Virus record (IMG/VR): IMGVR_UViG_3300044846_001402
Span: 1 to 31,477 of that record
From: a virus
Length of the DNA: 31,477 bases
Strand: one strand, 5' to 3'
A program made the position numbers and the translations under genes. The notes beneath the pieces were generated by a model. The model was given only the letters and a program-made list of their open reading frames with translations, did not search any database and was not told the DNA's origin. This document shows, in pieces, positions 22,616 to 29,958 of the stretch (positions within the stretch are counted from its first letter, which is position 1; every line of letters begins with the position of its first letter).

Positions 22616-24852
22616 AGCTGCCAATATCAAGGATCAATAGATTGATTGATGATGGATATAGTGTCATCACAATCGGAGATAAAAAGGTACCTAATATCAA
22701 GTGGAAGGAATTCCAAACCAGGGCCATGTCGAAGGAGGAATTCGCAAAGCTTTATGATCTCCCTTCCACAATGGGCCAGGGCATCTGCACTGGATATGAT
22801 GGCCTGGAGGTGATTGATATCGATCTCAAAACTCTCCCAACTTTACAAGCACAGCAAGAATTCTGGAAGGAATATCTCACATTTTTGAAGGATAATATCG
22901 CTGATTTTGATGAGAAATTTGTGATATACAAAACCATTAACAATGGATATCACATTCTATACAAGTGCGAGCTGATCCAGGGCAATCAGAAACTGGCAAA
23001 GCTTCAAAATCAGCCAGAGGCCATCATCGAAACGAGAGGCATCGGAGGATATGTATTCATCTATGATAAAAAGGTGACAGCTCTGGGATATTCTGAGATC
23101 AAGCAAATCAGCATCAAGGATAGAGAGGTGTTAATGGCCATCTCCAGATATTTCGATTACAAGGAGCCAGTGGAAGAGCAAGCTCCAGAGCATGTGCCAG
23201 AGGATTCCATCTCACCATGGGCCGATTTCAATCAACGCAATACAGTATGGGAGCTCATCCAGGATGATTTTACCATAGTGCGGAGATTGAAGGATAAGCA
23301 AGTGGTAAAGAGACATGGTGCAACATCAGAGCATAGCGGATATATTTACAATAATTCTGGCAATCTCTTCCTCTTTACAACTGGCACCATATATCCAGCC
23401 GAGAAGATCCTATCTCCATTCGCCATCTATGCCTGGAGATTTCACAATGGTGATATCAAGGAAGCATCCAGGGATCTATATGCCAAAGGATATGGATCTC
23501 GCCATGTAAAGAAACCAGCTCCATCTGATTATTCACCAGCTGATATATCCATCGATGCCAATGAGCTGATATTCCCTATTGATATATTCCCATCAGACAT
23601 CCAGAGATACATGCTCGAATGCCATCGCACTCTGAACAGCTCCATCGATTACATGGGATGTTCGATGATGTGGCTTCTGAGCATCATCATCGGTAACTCA
23701 ATTAAGATCCAGGTGAAACGTGGATGGATTGAATCTGGCATCCTTTGGATGGCTATCGTAGGGAGGCCTGGTGTGGGTAAAACTCCGAATATCAATAATA
23801 TCATATTCCCTCTCCAGAAGGCCAATAATAACGAAATCAAGACCTATATCAAGCGCCTAGATGCCTATCGAGAATATATGGATAAAGATAAAAAGGAGAG
23901 AGAAGGTGAGGAGCAACTGAGGAAGCCGATCAAGACTCAATTCATTGCATCTGATATCACTCTGGAGGCATTGGTGGAGCTTCATGAGGAGAATAAGAAT
24001 GCGGTGGGAGTATTCAAGGATGAGCTCGCTGGCTGGCTGAAGGATATGAATAAATATCGAGCTGGATCTGATCTTGAATTCTGGCTGTCATCCTGGAGCA
24101 ACAAGGGAGTGGCGCTCAATCGTAAAACTTCAAAGAGCTCATTTGTTGAATCACCAGTGATCCCAATCCTGGGAGGTATTCAGCCAGGCATCCTCAATCA
24201 ATTCTATACTGAAGAGAATAAAGATAATGGATTCATTGATCGTATTCTCACATGCTATCCAGATCTCGATGTGGAGGAGTATAATGATAATGAAATGGAT
24301 GAGGGCCTTCTCCAGTGGTATGAGGATTTTATCATCGATATGTACCAGAGAGTGAAGCGCCATATCGTGGTATATGACAATGATAATGAAATCACATCAA
24401 TCATCGCCACATTCAGCACCAAGGCCCAGGAGGAATGGAAGCGGATCTTCAATGAGATTACAGTGATGCAAAATTCACCGATGGAAAATGAATACATGAA
24501 GAGCATGCTCCCAAAGCAAAAGAGCTATATTCCCAGATTTGCACTTCTGATCAATACACTGGATACCATGACTGGCCAACATGATTATGATGTGAACTAT
24601 ATCACCAGAGAATCATTACTGAAGGCCGAGCGCCTATCCAGGTACTTTATCAACATGGCCAAAAAGGTCAAGATGCAATCATCGGAGACCTTCGAGATCA
24701 AAAAGGTGATGAATGTGAATAAGCTGAAGAGCAAAAAGGATCAAGTGCAAGAGATGTTCAAAGCGAATCCAGAATTCAATCGGAGCCAGATGGCTGATCT
24801 CCTTGGGATCTCAAGGCAAACAATTCAAAACTATATCAATGAGATTAAATAA
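22612..24852 (+). CDS. Primase-polymerase fused to helicase (DUF3987-type)
   Basis: I start at 22612 (MKLPISRINRL), which overlaps the previous stop by ATGA; 746 residues. The N-terminal domain (about 1-200) has AEP primase-polymerase signs: EVIDIDLK with Asp69 and Asp71 in a DxD pattern, NGYHILYKC (111-119) and ETRGIGGYV (140-148). The central part (about 330-620) resembles DUF3987 helicases: Walker A GRPGVGKT (384-391) and acidic Walker B in VFKDEL (Asp470, Glu471). The C-terminus (about 723-746, SQMADLLGISRQTIQNYI) is a helix-turn-helix. It can prime, unwind and perhaps bind the origin, and is the only visible replicase-type gene. DNA synthesis beyond priming probably relies on the host polymerase. 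Confidence 0.85.
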   Translation: MKLPISRINRLIDDGYSVITIGDKKVPNIKWKEFQTRAMSKEEFAKLYDLPSTMGQGICTGYDGLEVIDIDLKTLPTLQAQQEFWKEYLTFLKDNIADFDEKFVIYKTINNGYHILYKCELIQGNQKLAKLQNQPEAIIETRGIGGYVFIYDKKVTALGYSEIKQISIKDREVLMAISRYFDYKEPVEEQAPEHVPEDSISPWADFNQRNTVWELIQDDFTIVRRLKDKQVVKRHGATSEHSGYIYNNSGNLFLFTTGTIYPAEKILSPFAIYAWRFHNGDIKEASRDLYAKGYGSRHVKKPAPSDYSPADISIDANELIFPIDIFPSDIQRYMLECHRTLNSSIDYMGCSMMWLLSIIIGNSIKIQVKRGWIESGILWMAIVGRPGVGKTPNINNIIFPLQKANNNEIKTYIKRLDAYREYMDKDKKEREGEEQLRKPIKTQFIASDITLEALVELHEENKNAVGVFKDELAGWLKDMNKYRAGSDLEFWLSSWSNKGVALNRKTSKSSFVESPVIPILGGIQPGILNQFYTEENKDNGFIDRILTCYPDLDVEEYNDNEMDEGLLQWYEDFIIDMYQRVKRHIVVYDNDNEITSIIATFSTKAQEEWKRIFNEITVMQNSPMENEYMKSMLPKQKSYIPRFALLINTLDTMTGQHDYDVNYITRESLLKAERLSRYFINMAKKVKMQSSETFEIKKVMNVNKLKSKKDQVQEMFKANPEFNRSQMADLLGISRQTIQNYINEIK

Positions 24853-24944
24853 TAAGGGCACAGCCTTAAAAACTAATTTAATAACCAGGTAATAACCTTA
24901 AATACTGTTTACAAAAAGCAATCAAAACGTAAAAACAATTTAGC

Positions 24945-25175
24945 ATGAAAGTAAAACTAACCTTTAACCTTCCAGATGAGGAATCTGAATTCCAGGATGC
25001 CATCAATGGTAATTCGTACAAAGCGGTGATCTGGGAGATCGATCAATATCTCCGCTCAGAATTGAAGCATGCTAATCTTCCAGATGATATTGGAGAGAAA
25101 GTGCTTGAGATTCGCAAGGAGCTGCACAGCATCCTGGAGGATCATTCAATCAGTATGGAAAAAATATGGCAATGA
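24945..25175 (+). CDS. Conserved small phage protein, unknown
   Basis: A 76-residue acidic protein, MKVKLTFNLPDEESEFQDAI then AVIWEIDQYLRSELKHANLP. I recall the MKVKLTFNLPEE...A.WEIDQxLR pattern as a frequent small protein in phages, without known function. It follows a 92-base spacer that contains only a weak hairpin (around 24855-24868). The final bases overlap the next gene. Confidence 0.65.
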   Translation: MKVKLTFNLPDEESEFQDAINGNSYKAVIWEIDQYLRSELKHANLPDDIGEKVLEIRKELHSILEDHSISMEKIWQ

Positions 25176-25405
25176 TGGAAAATAAGACAGCAGTAGAGTG
25201 GCTTTATCAAAGGATATTAGCGAATGATATCAAAGCAGTATATGAGAAAGCATTGGAGATAGAGAAACAGCAAATTGAAAAAGTATTTGTAGATGTCACT
25301 ATGGCAACTTTACAAAACCTTGGTATAAAATCAACTCTTCAAGATGTAATTGATTTTAAGAAAATTGCTGAAGTTTATTACAATGAAGAATTCAAATCAA
25401 AATAA
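25172..25405 (+). CDS. Small 'AVEWL' family protein, copy 1
   Basis: Start chosen at 25172 (ATGA overlap); an in-frame ATG at 25166 is possible. The 77-residue product starts MMENKTAVEWLYQRILANDI and has EIEKQQIEKVFVDVTMATLQ, a helical pattern. It is paralogous to the next gene (MDKRTAVEWLINELK). The family is widespread in Bacteroidota phages from memory, with unknown function. Confidence 0.6.
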   Translation: MMENKTAVEWLYQRILANDIKAVYEKALEIEKQQIEKVFVDVTMATLQNLGIKSTLQDVIDFKKIAEVYYNEEFKSK

Positions 25406-25406
25406 G

Positions 25407-25652
25407 ATGGATAAAAGAACAGCGGTGGAGTGGCTAATAAATGAGCTTAAGACAGGTGATTTTGACAATGCACCAATATCAGTAATGCTAGGTATAATTG
25501 AGAAAGCTTTTGAGATGGAGAAAGAGCAGATACAAACTGCTTATGTAACTGGATATTTAGAAGATATACCAAACCCAAGTGAGCTACATTACTATGAATA
25601 TATGGGAGAACAATACTACAACGAAACATACAACAATGAACAAGGAAAATAA
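25407..25652 (+). CDS. Small 'AVEWL' family protein, copy 2
   Basis: The start at 25407 follows the stop of copy 1 by one base; 81 residues beginning MDKRTAVEWLINELKTGDFD, with an EMEKEQIQTAYVTGYLED helix. It shares the K-T/R-AVEWL opening, the (E/A)xEIEKxQI core and a Tyr-rich YYNE end with copy 1, so the pair is a tandem duplication. It overlaps the nuclease gene by 17 bases. Confidence 0.6.
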   Translation: MDKRTAVEWLINELKTGDFDNAPISVMLGIIEKAFEMEKEQIQTAYVTGYLEDIPNPSELHYYEYMGEQYYNETYNNEQGK

Positions 25653-26100
25653 AGCACGCCTAACAGCTCTCGAGAGAGCACATCTGATGGAGAAGTATCC
25701 ATCCGTACCAGAACATGCCTTAGCAATGAGCAAATGGAGCGACACGTCAGCCAATGGACTAACTAAATGTGTGACTGCATTCATTCAGATGAGTGGATAC
25801 CAAGCAGAACGTATCAATACAATGGGAGTATATCGAGAGGCTGCAAAGGTGAAGGATGTCGATGGCATCTCTCGCACTGTGGGCAAAGGTAAATGGACAA
25901 AATCAACAAGCACATCGGGATCAGCGGATATCTCCGCAACTATCAAAGGGAGATCTGTCAAGCTGGAGATTAAATATGGCAAGGATGTACAGTCAGATGC
26001 ACAGAAGAGATACCAGGAATCAATTGAACGAGCTGGTGGCATTTACTTAATTGTGAGGAATTTTGATGAATTTATTACCTGGTGGGATAATTTCTCTTAA
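25636..26100 (+). CDS. VRR-NUC endonuclease / Holliday junction resolvase-like
   Basis: Start at 25636 (MNKENKARLTALERAHLMEK), 154 residues. The C-terminal half has the VRR-NUC pattern: GSADIS (Asp98), LEIKYG (Glu111, Lys113), then DAQKRYQESIERAGG with Gln123 and a YLIVRNFDEFITWW end. The D...ExK arrangement is the PD-(D/E)XK nuclease active site. Family members cut structured or branched DNA. It probably resolves recombination or replication intermediates; it sits next to the ERF/exonuclease pair. Confidence 0.75.
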   Translation: MNKENKARLTALERAHLMEKYPSVPEHALAMSKWSDTSANGLTKCVTAFIQMSGYQAERINTMGVYREAAKVKDVDGISRTVGKGKWTKSTSTSGSADISATIKGRSVKLEIKYGKDVQSDAQKRYQESIERAGGIYLIVRNFDEFITWWDNFS

Positions 26101-26107
26101 TTATTTT

Positions 26108-26115
26108 TATATTTG
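26108..26115 (+). promoter_or_regulatory. Bacteroidota-type -7 element (TATATTTG)
   Basis: TATATTTG fits TAnnTTTG and lies 22 bases before the ERF start at 26137. No clear TTG lies 19-23 bases upstream. This is the only gap longer than 20 bases between 24945 and 28255, consistent with an internal promoter for the recombination genes. Confidence 0.45.
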
Positions 26116-26136
26116 TGAAAACTTTAATTTTTAACT

Positions 26137-26682
26137 ATGAAAAAACAAGCAACTGAGGGCACAGAGCTCCAGATCCCTTCGGGGAATGTTTATGCCAAGC
26201 TATGGCATGCAAAACAAGAGATCGGAAAGGTGTATAAAAATGCCACGAATCCGCACTTCAAACGATCATATGCTGATCTGAATGCTATCCTGGAAACGGT
26301 GGAGCCGATTCTCCTGGCACATGGATTGCTTCTCATTCAGCCGATTGAGGATGGCAAGGTAATCACCATGATCCTGGATCCAGAGACAGAGACATCCATC
26401 TCATCGAGCATGCAACTTCCAGATGGACAGAATCCACAGCAAATCGGATCGGCTGTGAGTTATTTCAGAAGGTACAGCTTGAGCTCACTTTTATGCTTAC
26501 AATCCACAGATGATGATGCACAGCTGGCAAGCAAGCTGAAATCAAAACCAACAGCCACAGATGATCTGGTGGATAAATTCCTGGGATCATTACAAGCTGG
26601 AAGCAACAAGTGGAGCGCTGAGAAATTCATCAGCACATATGCTCTCACTGAAGATCAGATCATCAAAATACAACAGTTATGA
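26137..26682 (+). CDS. ERF-family single-strand annealing protein
   Basis: A 181-residue protein starting MKKQATEGTELQIPSGNVYA. The signature IGSAVSYFRRYSLSSLLCLQ (103-122) followed by DDDA matches the ERF core (G-S-A-x-(T/S)-Y-x-R-R-Y-x-L...DDD). The earlier segment HFKRSYADLNAILETVEPIL fits the ERF front half. ERF proteins anneal single strands in phage recombination. The length is at the short end for the family. It pairs with the exonuclease at 26838. Confidence 0.88.
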   Translation: MKKQATEGTELQIPSGNVYAKLWHAKQEIGKVYKNATNPHFKRSYADLNAILETVEPILLAHGLLLIQPIEDGKVITMILDPETETSISSSMQLPDGQNPQQIGSAVSYFRRYSLSSLLCLQSTDDDAQLASKLKSKPTATDDLVDKFLGSLQAGSNKWSAEKFISTYALTEDQIIKIQQL

Positions 26683-26828
26683 AGCGCTGGACAGAATTCG
26701 CACTCATCGCCATCACCATCATCACTCTCACAGCAATCTGGGGACTGACATGGCACTATTTCGGATGGTATGGTATCATCACACTTGCTGTGATTGCCAT
26801 CGGCCTATCAATTTATACAACAATTTAA
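26679..26828 (+). CDS. Small membrane protein
   Basis: A 49-residue ORF beginning in an ATGA overlap with ERF and ending with TAA at 26826. Two transmembrane helices are predicted (about 7-24, ALIAITIITLTAIWGLTW, and 28-48, GWYGIITLAVIAIGLSIYTT). Found inside a recombination block, it could be a host-membrane effector. Nothing indicates its function. Confidence 0.55.
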   Translation: MKRWTEFALIAITIITLTAIWGLTWHYFGWYGIITLAVIAIGLSIYTTI

Positions 26829-26837
26829 CACTTAATT

Positions 26838-27455
26838 ATGAAATTTCGAGCATCAAGCCTGGGCAAGCTCATGGCGAATGACAGATCTGGCAAAAATATG
26901 GGCCAGACAGCGAAGAGCTACATTGAGCAAATCGCAAAGGAGACATTTTTCAAATATCGCACAGAGATCAACTCAAAGTATATCGATAAGGGCCAGCAAC
27001 AAGAGCATGATTCAATCGAGCTCCTCAATATAGTGCGCCAGGAATCATATGCCAAGCACATTGGAAGAGTGGAGAATGAATATCTCACTGGAGAATGTGA
27101 TATCCTGGCTGATGATCGGATCATCGATGTCAAAACATCCTGGTCATGGGATACCTGGCCAGAGCTTCCAAAAAAAGCACACAATTCAGATTACGAGTGG
27201 CAGATGCGTGCATATATGCTCCTTTATGATCGCAACATGGCAGAGGTGATTCATTGCATGGTCACCACAGATCCAGATCTTTTGAGCGCATATGATAATC
27301 ATGAGCTTCACCAGGTTGATCACATTCCAGCGGATAAGCGAATCACTGTGGTATCATATGAGAGAGATATCCTCCTGGAGGCCGAGATCATGGAGCGCTT
27401 GAAAATATGCTCTGAGTATTATGATCAATATATGCAACTTTTAATCAATAAGTGA
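26838..27455 (+). CDS. YqaJ-like recombination exonuclease
   Basis: A 205-residue protein with the opening MKFRASSLGKLMANDRSGKN and the nuclease core LTGECDILADD (Asp88) then IIDVKTSW (Asp97, Lys99), giving a D...DxK site. The following YEWQMRAYMLLYDRN has the helical Q-x-x-x-Y typical of lambda exonuclease/YqaJ enzymes. These degrade one strand from double-strand ends, giving single strands for the ERF annealing protein. The two genes form a SynExo-type pair two genes apart. Confidence 0.8.
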   Translation: MKFRASSLGKLMANDRSGKNMGQTAKSYIEQIAKETFFKYRTEINSKYIDKGQQQEHDSIELLNIVRQESYAKHIGRVENEYLTGECDILADDRIIDVKTSWSWDTWPELPKKAHNSDYEWQMRAYMLLYDRNMAEVIHCMVTTDPDLLSAYDNHELHQVDHIPADKRITVVSYERDILLEAEIMERLKICSEYYDQYMQLLINK

Positions 27456-27793
27456 TGATAAGACAAAAACAGATTGTTGATGGTGCGAATGGATCAATAT
27501 ACTATGAAATCAACTTCACTGTACAGCATGATCAATTGATATCAACAGAGCTTTATGAAGAGCTTCATGATCACCTTGAAAAAATAATCCTGGCAGATAG
27601 GTGGACATTCAAATCAGCATGCAAGCCATCAGAGCCAGTGGATCCAGATCGATATGTGGAGGAATACGGTGATGCAATCACTGACTTAACATTCCTTTAT
27701 GATTTATTGAGAGTAGAGGGCCATGATCCAGATGGTAAATTTATGAAGGGCATCAGATATGCTTATGACTATTTAACAAACAAACAGAAATAA
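27455..27793 (+). CDS. Small protein, unknown
   Basis: Start taken as ATG at 27455, overlapping the previous TGA (TGATG); a GTG three bases upstream is possible. The 112-residue product is mostly helical and acidic, with YYEINFTVQHDQL and DAITDLTFLYDLLRVEGHDP. No family identified; it is probably a recombination/replication accessory from its place. Confidence 0.55.
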   Translation: MIRQKQIVDGANGSIYYEINFTVQHDQLISTELYEELHDHLEKIILADRWTFKSACKPSEPVDPDRYVEEYGDAITDLTFLYDLLRVEGHDPDGKFMKGIRYAYDYLTNKQK

Positions 27794-27794
27794 A

Positions 27795-28070
27795 ATGGAA
27801 CAAAAAGACAATTCAATCGTCATCTTCAAAAATGACAAAAAGACAAAAGAGAATCAGCCAGATTACAAGGTGAAGATGGTGGTGGATGGCAAGGTGAAGG
27901 AGGCATCTGTGTGGATCAGAGAATCAGCATCTGGAGTGAAATATATGAGTGGGCCAGTCCAGGATCCATATGTGCAGCCAGAGGCACCAGCGCCAGCGCC
28001 AGAGCAAGCTCCGATATCAACATCAAAAAAGATTCAAGATGCAACAGAGCCAGATGATCTCCCTTTCTAA
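27795..28070 (+). CDS. SSB-like or DUF736-like protein with acidic tail
   Basis: A 91-residue protein. The front (about 5-55) has beta-strand pattern SIVIFKNDKKTKENQPDY, then KVKMVVDGKVKEASVWI and SGVKYMSGPV, which recalls short OB-like DUF736 proteins. The end is a Pro/Ala-rich linker followed by DATEPDDLPF, which resembles the acidic DDIPF tip of bacterial SSB that recruits repair proteins. It would suit a single-strand DNA-binding partner of the ERF/YqaJ pair. Binding is not shown directly. Confidence 0.6.
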   Translation: MEQKDNSIVIFKNDKKTKENQPDYKVKMVVDGKVKEASVWIRESASGVKYMSGPVQDPYVQPEAPAPAPEQAPISTSKKIQDATEPDDLPF

Positions 28071-28251
28071 GGATGAGCAACTGACTGACTGGATGATTCG
28101 TCAAGTGAAAGAGCGGTGCCAGGATCGGTACCGCTTGATTCACCTGGCTGAGGATACTGGACTGAGATACAATCAGCTCTGGAGATTCGTGAATGGGCAC
28201 CAGGTCAATCAGCAATTTATCAATGACCTGTTCAAATTTTTAGTACATTAG
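28054..28251 (+). CDS. Small helix-turn-helix protein
   Basis: I start at ATG 28054 (MISLSKDEQLTDWMIRQVKE), which overlaps the preceding gene's last 17 bases; an in-frame ATG at 28039 is possible. The 65-residue product has a Cro/C1-like pattern, RLIHLAEDTGLRYNQLWRFV followed by NGHQVN and a helix. It is likely a transcription regulator. Confidence 0.6.
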   Translation: MISLSKDEQLTDWMIRQVKERCQDRYRLIHLAEDTGLRYNQLWRFVNGHQVNQQFINDLFKFLVH

Positions 28252-28254
28252 TGA

Positions 28255-28782
28255 ATGTTTTGGTCAAGGGAGGCATATGAGATAAGTAAAAAGATCACCA
28301 GCAATAATGAGCTGCATGTGGATCTGGTGTCTCATGTGTTCCTCCTTTTGCACCAGCTCAATATACCAGCGGAGGATCTCCCTCGCACATTCTCAAAATT
28401 CGCCTTCAATCAGTGGAACTGGAAGCAATCAGAATTCAATCGCCAATATCAAAGAGGAATCATCAATGTGGAGCTTCCAGACTGCTTCACTGGTAAAACA
28501 GATGAGGAAGATTTCACAGAGCATGAGGATCTGTTGATTCAATTCCTGGAGATGGAGCCAAAGGATGATAATGAGCTATTCTGTAAAGAGATCGCCAAGA
28601 TGCATCTGTATGGGATGACGTATCGAGATATTCGCAATGAGACAAATATATCACTTCAAATTATTCACCAAGCAATAAAGCAATTCAAATATGATCTTTA
28701 TAATCATTACAATCACACTGTGCTCCATCGGCCTGGCCAGAGCACTCATGACATTCAATCTGCCAGATGTGAAACCGTTTAA
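28255..28782 (+). CDS. Sigma factor-like / late transcription regulator
   Basis: A 175-residue protein with a helical front (SREAYEISKKITSNNELHVD) and a C-terminal helix-turn-helix (about 115-155: CKEIAKMHLYGMTYRDIRNE, then ISLQIIHQAIKQF) that resembles the region-4 DNA-binding helices of sigma-70 factors. I recall such sigma-like proteins in many Bacteroidota phages. It lies near the end of the early unit, so it is the best candidate for turning on late genes. A strict sigma-2 core-binding region is not clear by eye. The last 92 bases overlap the next ORF in another frame. Confidence 0.62.
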   Translation: MFWSREAYEISKKITSNNELHVDLVSHVFLLLHQLNIPAEDLPRTFSKFAFNQWNWKQSEFNRQYQRGIINVELPDCFTGKTDEEDFTEHEDLLIQFLEMEPKDDNELFCKEIAKMHLYGMTYRDIRNETNISLQIIHQAIKQFKYDLYNHYNHTVLHRPGQSTHDIQSARCETV

Positions 28783-28909
28783 CTGTCAATCATGCCTCGC
28801 CTTCTGGATCGCTGTGGTGGGATATCTCGCCATTGATCCATATATGGTGATGCTGGCCTTTATTACTTATCTTCTCTCTGACTTAATTATGATCTATGAA
28901 GCAAGATAA
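28691..28909 (+). CDS. Small membrane protein with C-x-x-C motif
   Basis: A 72-residue protein with two predicted membrane helices (about 1-20, MIFIIITITLCSIGLARALM, and 38-65) and the motif KPFNCQSCLAFW between them. I recall the FNC..C..FW pattern from small integral membrane proteins in phages, of unknown function. If the start were at 28748 the overlap with the regulator would shrink to 35 bases. Confidence 0.6.
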   Translation: MIFIIITITLCSIGLARALMTFNLPDVKPFNCQSCLAFWIAVVGYLAIDPYMVMLAFITYLLSDLIMIYEAR

Positions 28910-29075
28910 TACATCACCAATTGAGAGCACTCCAGTGGATCGATCAGCCGATGAGCTTCACCTGGCTACAATTGGAGGAATACTGATCAATGAGCTATTC
29001 AAATCGAGAGAGCTCCGCAAGAAAATCAGAGGTACAAATTTAGAACGTCTATTAAAACAAATACTAAAATCATGA
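28896..29075 (+). CDS. Small protein, unknown
   Basis: A 59-residue ORF, start 28896 overlapping the preceding TAA by 14 bases, stop overlapping the next ATG (ATGA). It has a polar front and a basic helical end (LFKSRELRKKIRGTN, then LLKQILKS). The two tight overlaps and the helix pattern support a real gene. Confidence 0.5.
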   Translation: MKQDNTSPIESTPVDRSADELHLATIGGILINELFKSRELRKKIRGTNLERLLKQILKS

Positions 29076-29422
29076 TACTATCAAATGAACTCCAGGCCCA
29101 AGTGGACAGATTCGGGCGGACCAGATCATGCTCACTCACCAGTGAGCTGAAGAATGAACTCGCTGTCATTTTAAAAGAAATCAAAGGAATCCGCCTCAAC
29201 AAATCATGTGGCACATGCATTCGAAATGCCATGCAAGATGTGATCAATCACCAGATGGAGAATGTGCGCATTGAGAAATTTATCGGAATCAAACAAGAGG
29301 CACCAATTACTGAAAATGTTGATCTCGATGCAATGAGCTATGCTGAACTAAAAGCATATGCTGGTGTGAAAGGGAATATAAAGAGAGAGAAGATATACGA
29401 ATTGATACATCTCTCTAAATAG
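29072..29422 (+). CDS. Small protein with SAP-like C-terminus
   Basis: A 116-residue protein: helical front, a CGTCIRNAMQ motif near 46-55, and a C-terminal helix-turn-helix-like MSYAELKAYAGVKG..REKIYELI that resembles the HeH/SAP DNA-binding fold. It directly precedes the small terminase candidate, so a DNA-packaging role is thinkable. Function is unassigned. Confidence 0.55.
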   Translation: MILSNELQAQVDRFGRTRSCSLTSELKNELAVILKEIKGIRLNKSCGTCIRNAMQDVINHQMENVRIEKFIGIKQEAPITENVDLDAMSYAELKAYAGVKGNIKREKIYELIHLSK

Positions 29423-29445
29423 AACAGATTTACATATATATAGTT

Positions 29446-29844
29446 ATGGCCAAAGATAAAGCATTCCTTTATACACTATTTGAACTTGCAGAGAGGTACA
29501 TCGATGAATGCCTCTCTCACACTGTCCAGGAGGTATCTCAGGGCAAAGTGGTGGAGAAGATGAATCGACATATACCAACTATTGATTTTTTCTTGAGAAT
29601 TTGGATACCTAGAAACTACGATAAAAGTTACACTATAAAAAGAATGACGTACTATCGCTGGCTTAACTGGGACAATACAGAGAAGCAAAGAGTGATCCAT
29701 GCAATCGATGAAGCATTCAAAGCTCTCGCCAGGGATATTGTGGCCAATGAAGGCAAGGGGATATTCTATGCAAAGAATCGCCTTGGGATGCATGATCGCC
29801 AGCAAGTGGAGACAAAAACTGTGGACAAATTTGAATTCGAATAA
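29446..29844 (+). CDS. Terminase small subunit candidate
   Basis: A 132-residue helical protein, MAKDKAFLYTLFELAERYID, with a central SYTIKRMTYYRWLNWDNTEK segment that may be a DNA-binding helix pair. It lies about 110 bases before terL, the typical place for terS, but on the other side of a strong terminator. Its size suits a small subunit that picks the packaging site. The assignment depends on position and helical content. Confidence 0.6.
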   Translation: MAKDKAFLYTLFELAERYIDECLSHTVQEVSQGKVVEKMNRHIPTIDFFLRIWIPRNYDKSYTIKRMTYYRWLNWDNTEKQRVIHAIDEAFKALARDIVANEGKGIFYAKNRLGMHDRQQVETKTVDKFEFE

Positions 29845-29909
29845 AACATCAGCTGCAACCCTGATATGCGTATCTCATCACTGGCATCTGTCATAAGTGA
29901 ATGCGCAAT

Positions 29910-29945
29910 GAGCTGTGCATCCAGATGAGGTGTGCAGCTCTTTTT
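29910..29945 (+). terminator. Early-operon intrinsic terminator
   Basis: GAGCTGTGCATC (29910-29921) pairs with GGTGTGCAGCTC (29929-29940) in 12 pairs with three G-T, around a seven-base loop, followed by five T. It ends the early unit just after the small terminase candidate and before terL. Confidence 0.85.
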
Positions 29946-29946
29946 G

Positions 29947-29954
29947 TATCTTCG
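29947..29954 (+). promoter_or_regulatory. Possible late promoter -7 element (TATCTTCG)
   Basis: TATCTTCG differs from TAnnTTTG at one base and lies only four bases before the terL start at 29959. No -33 TTTG is present, so host polymerase may use it poorly without an activator such as the sigma-like protein. Confidence 0.4.
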
Positions 29955-29958
29955 CCAT

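Noticed and set aside
24853-24944. Terminator after the primase/helicase
   Set aside because: AAGGGC/GCCTT-type hairpin is short and imperfect and no T run follows.
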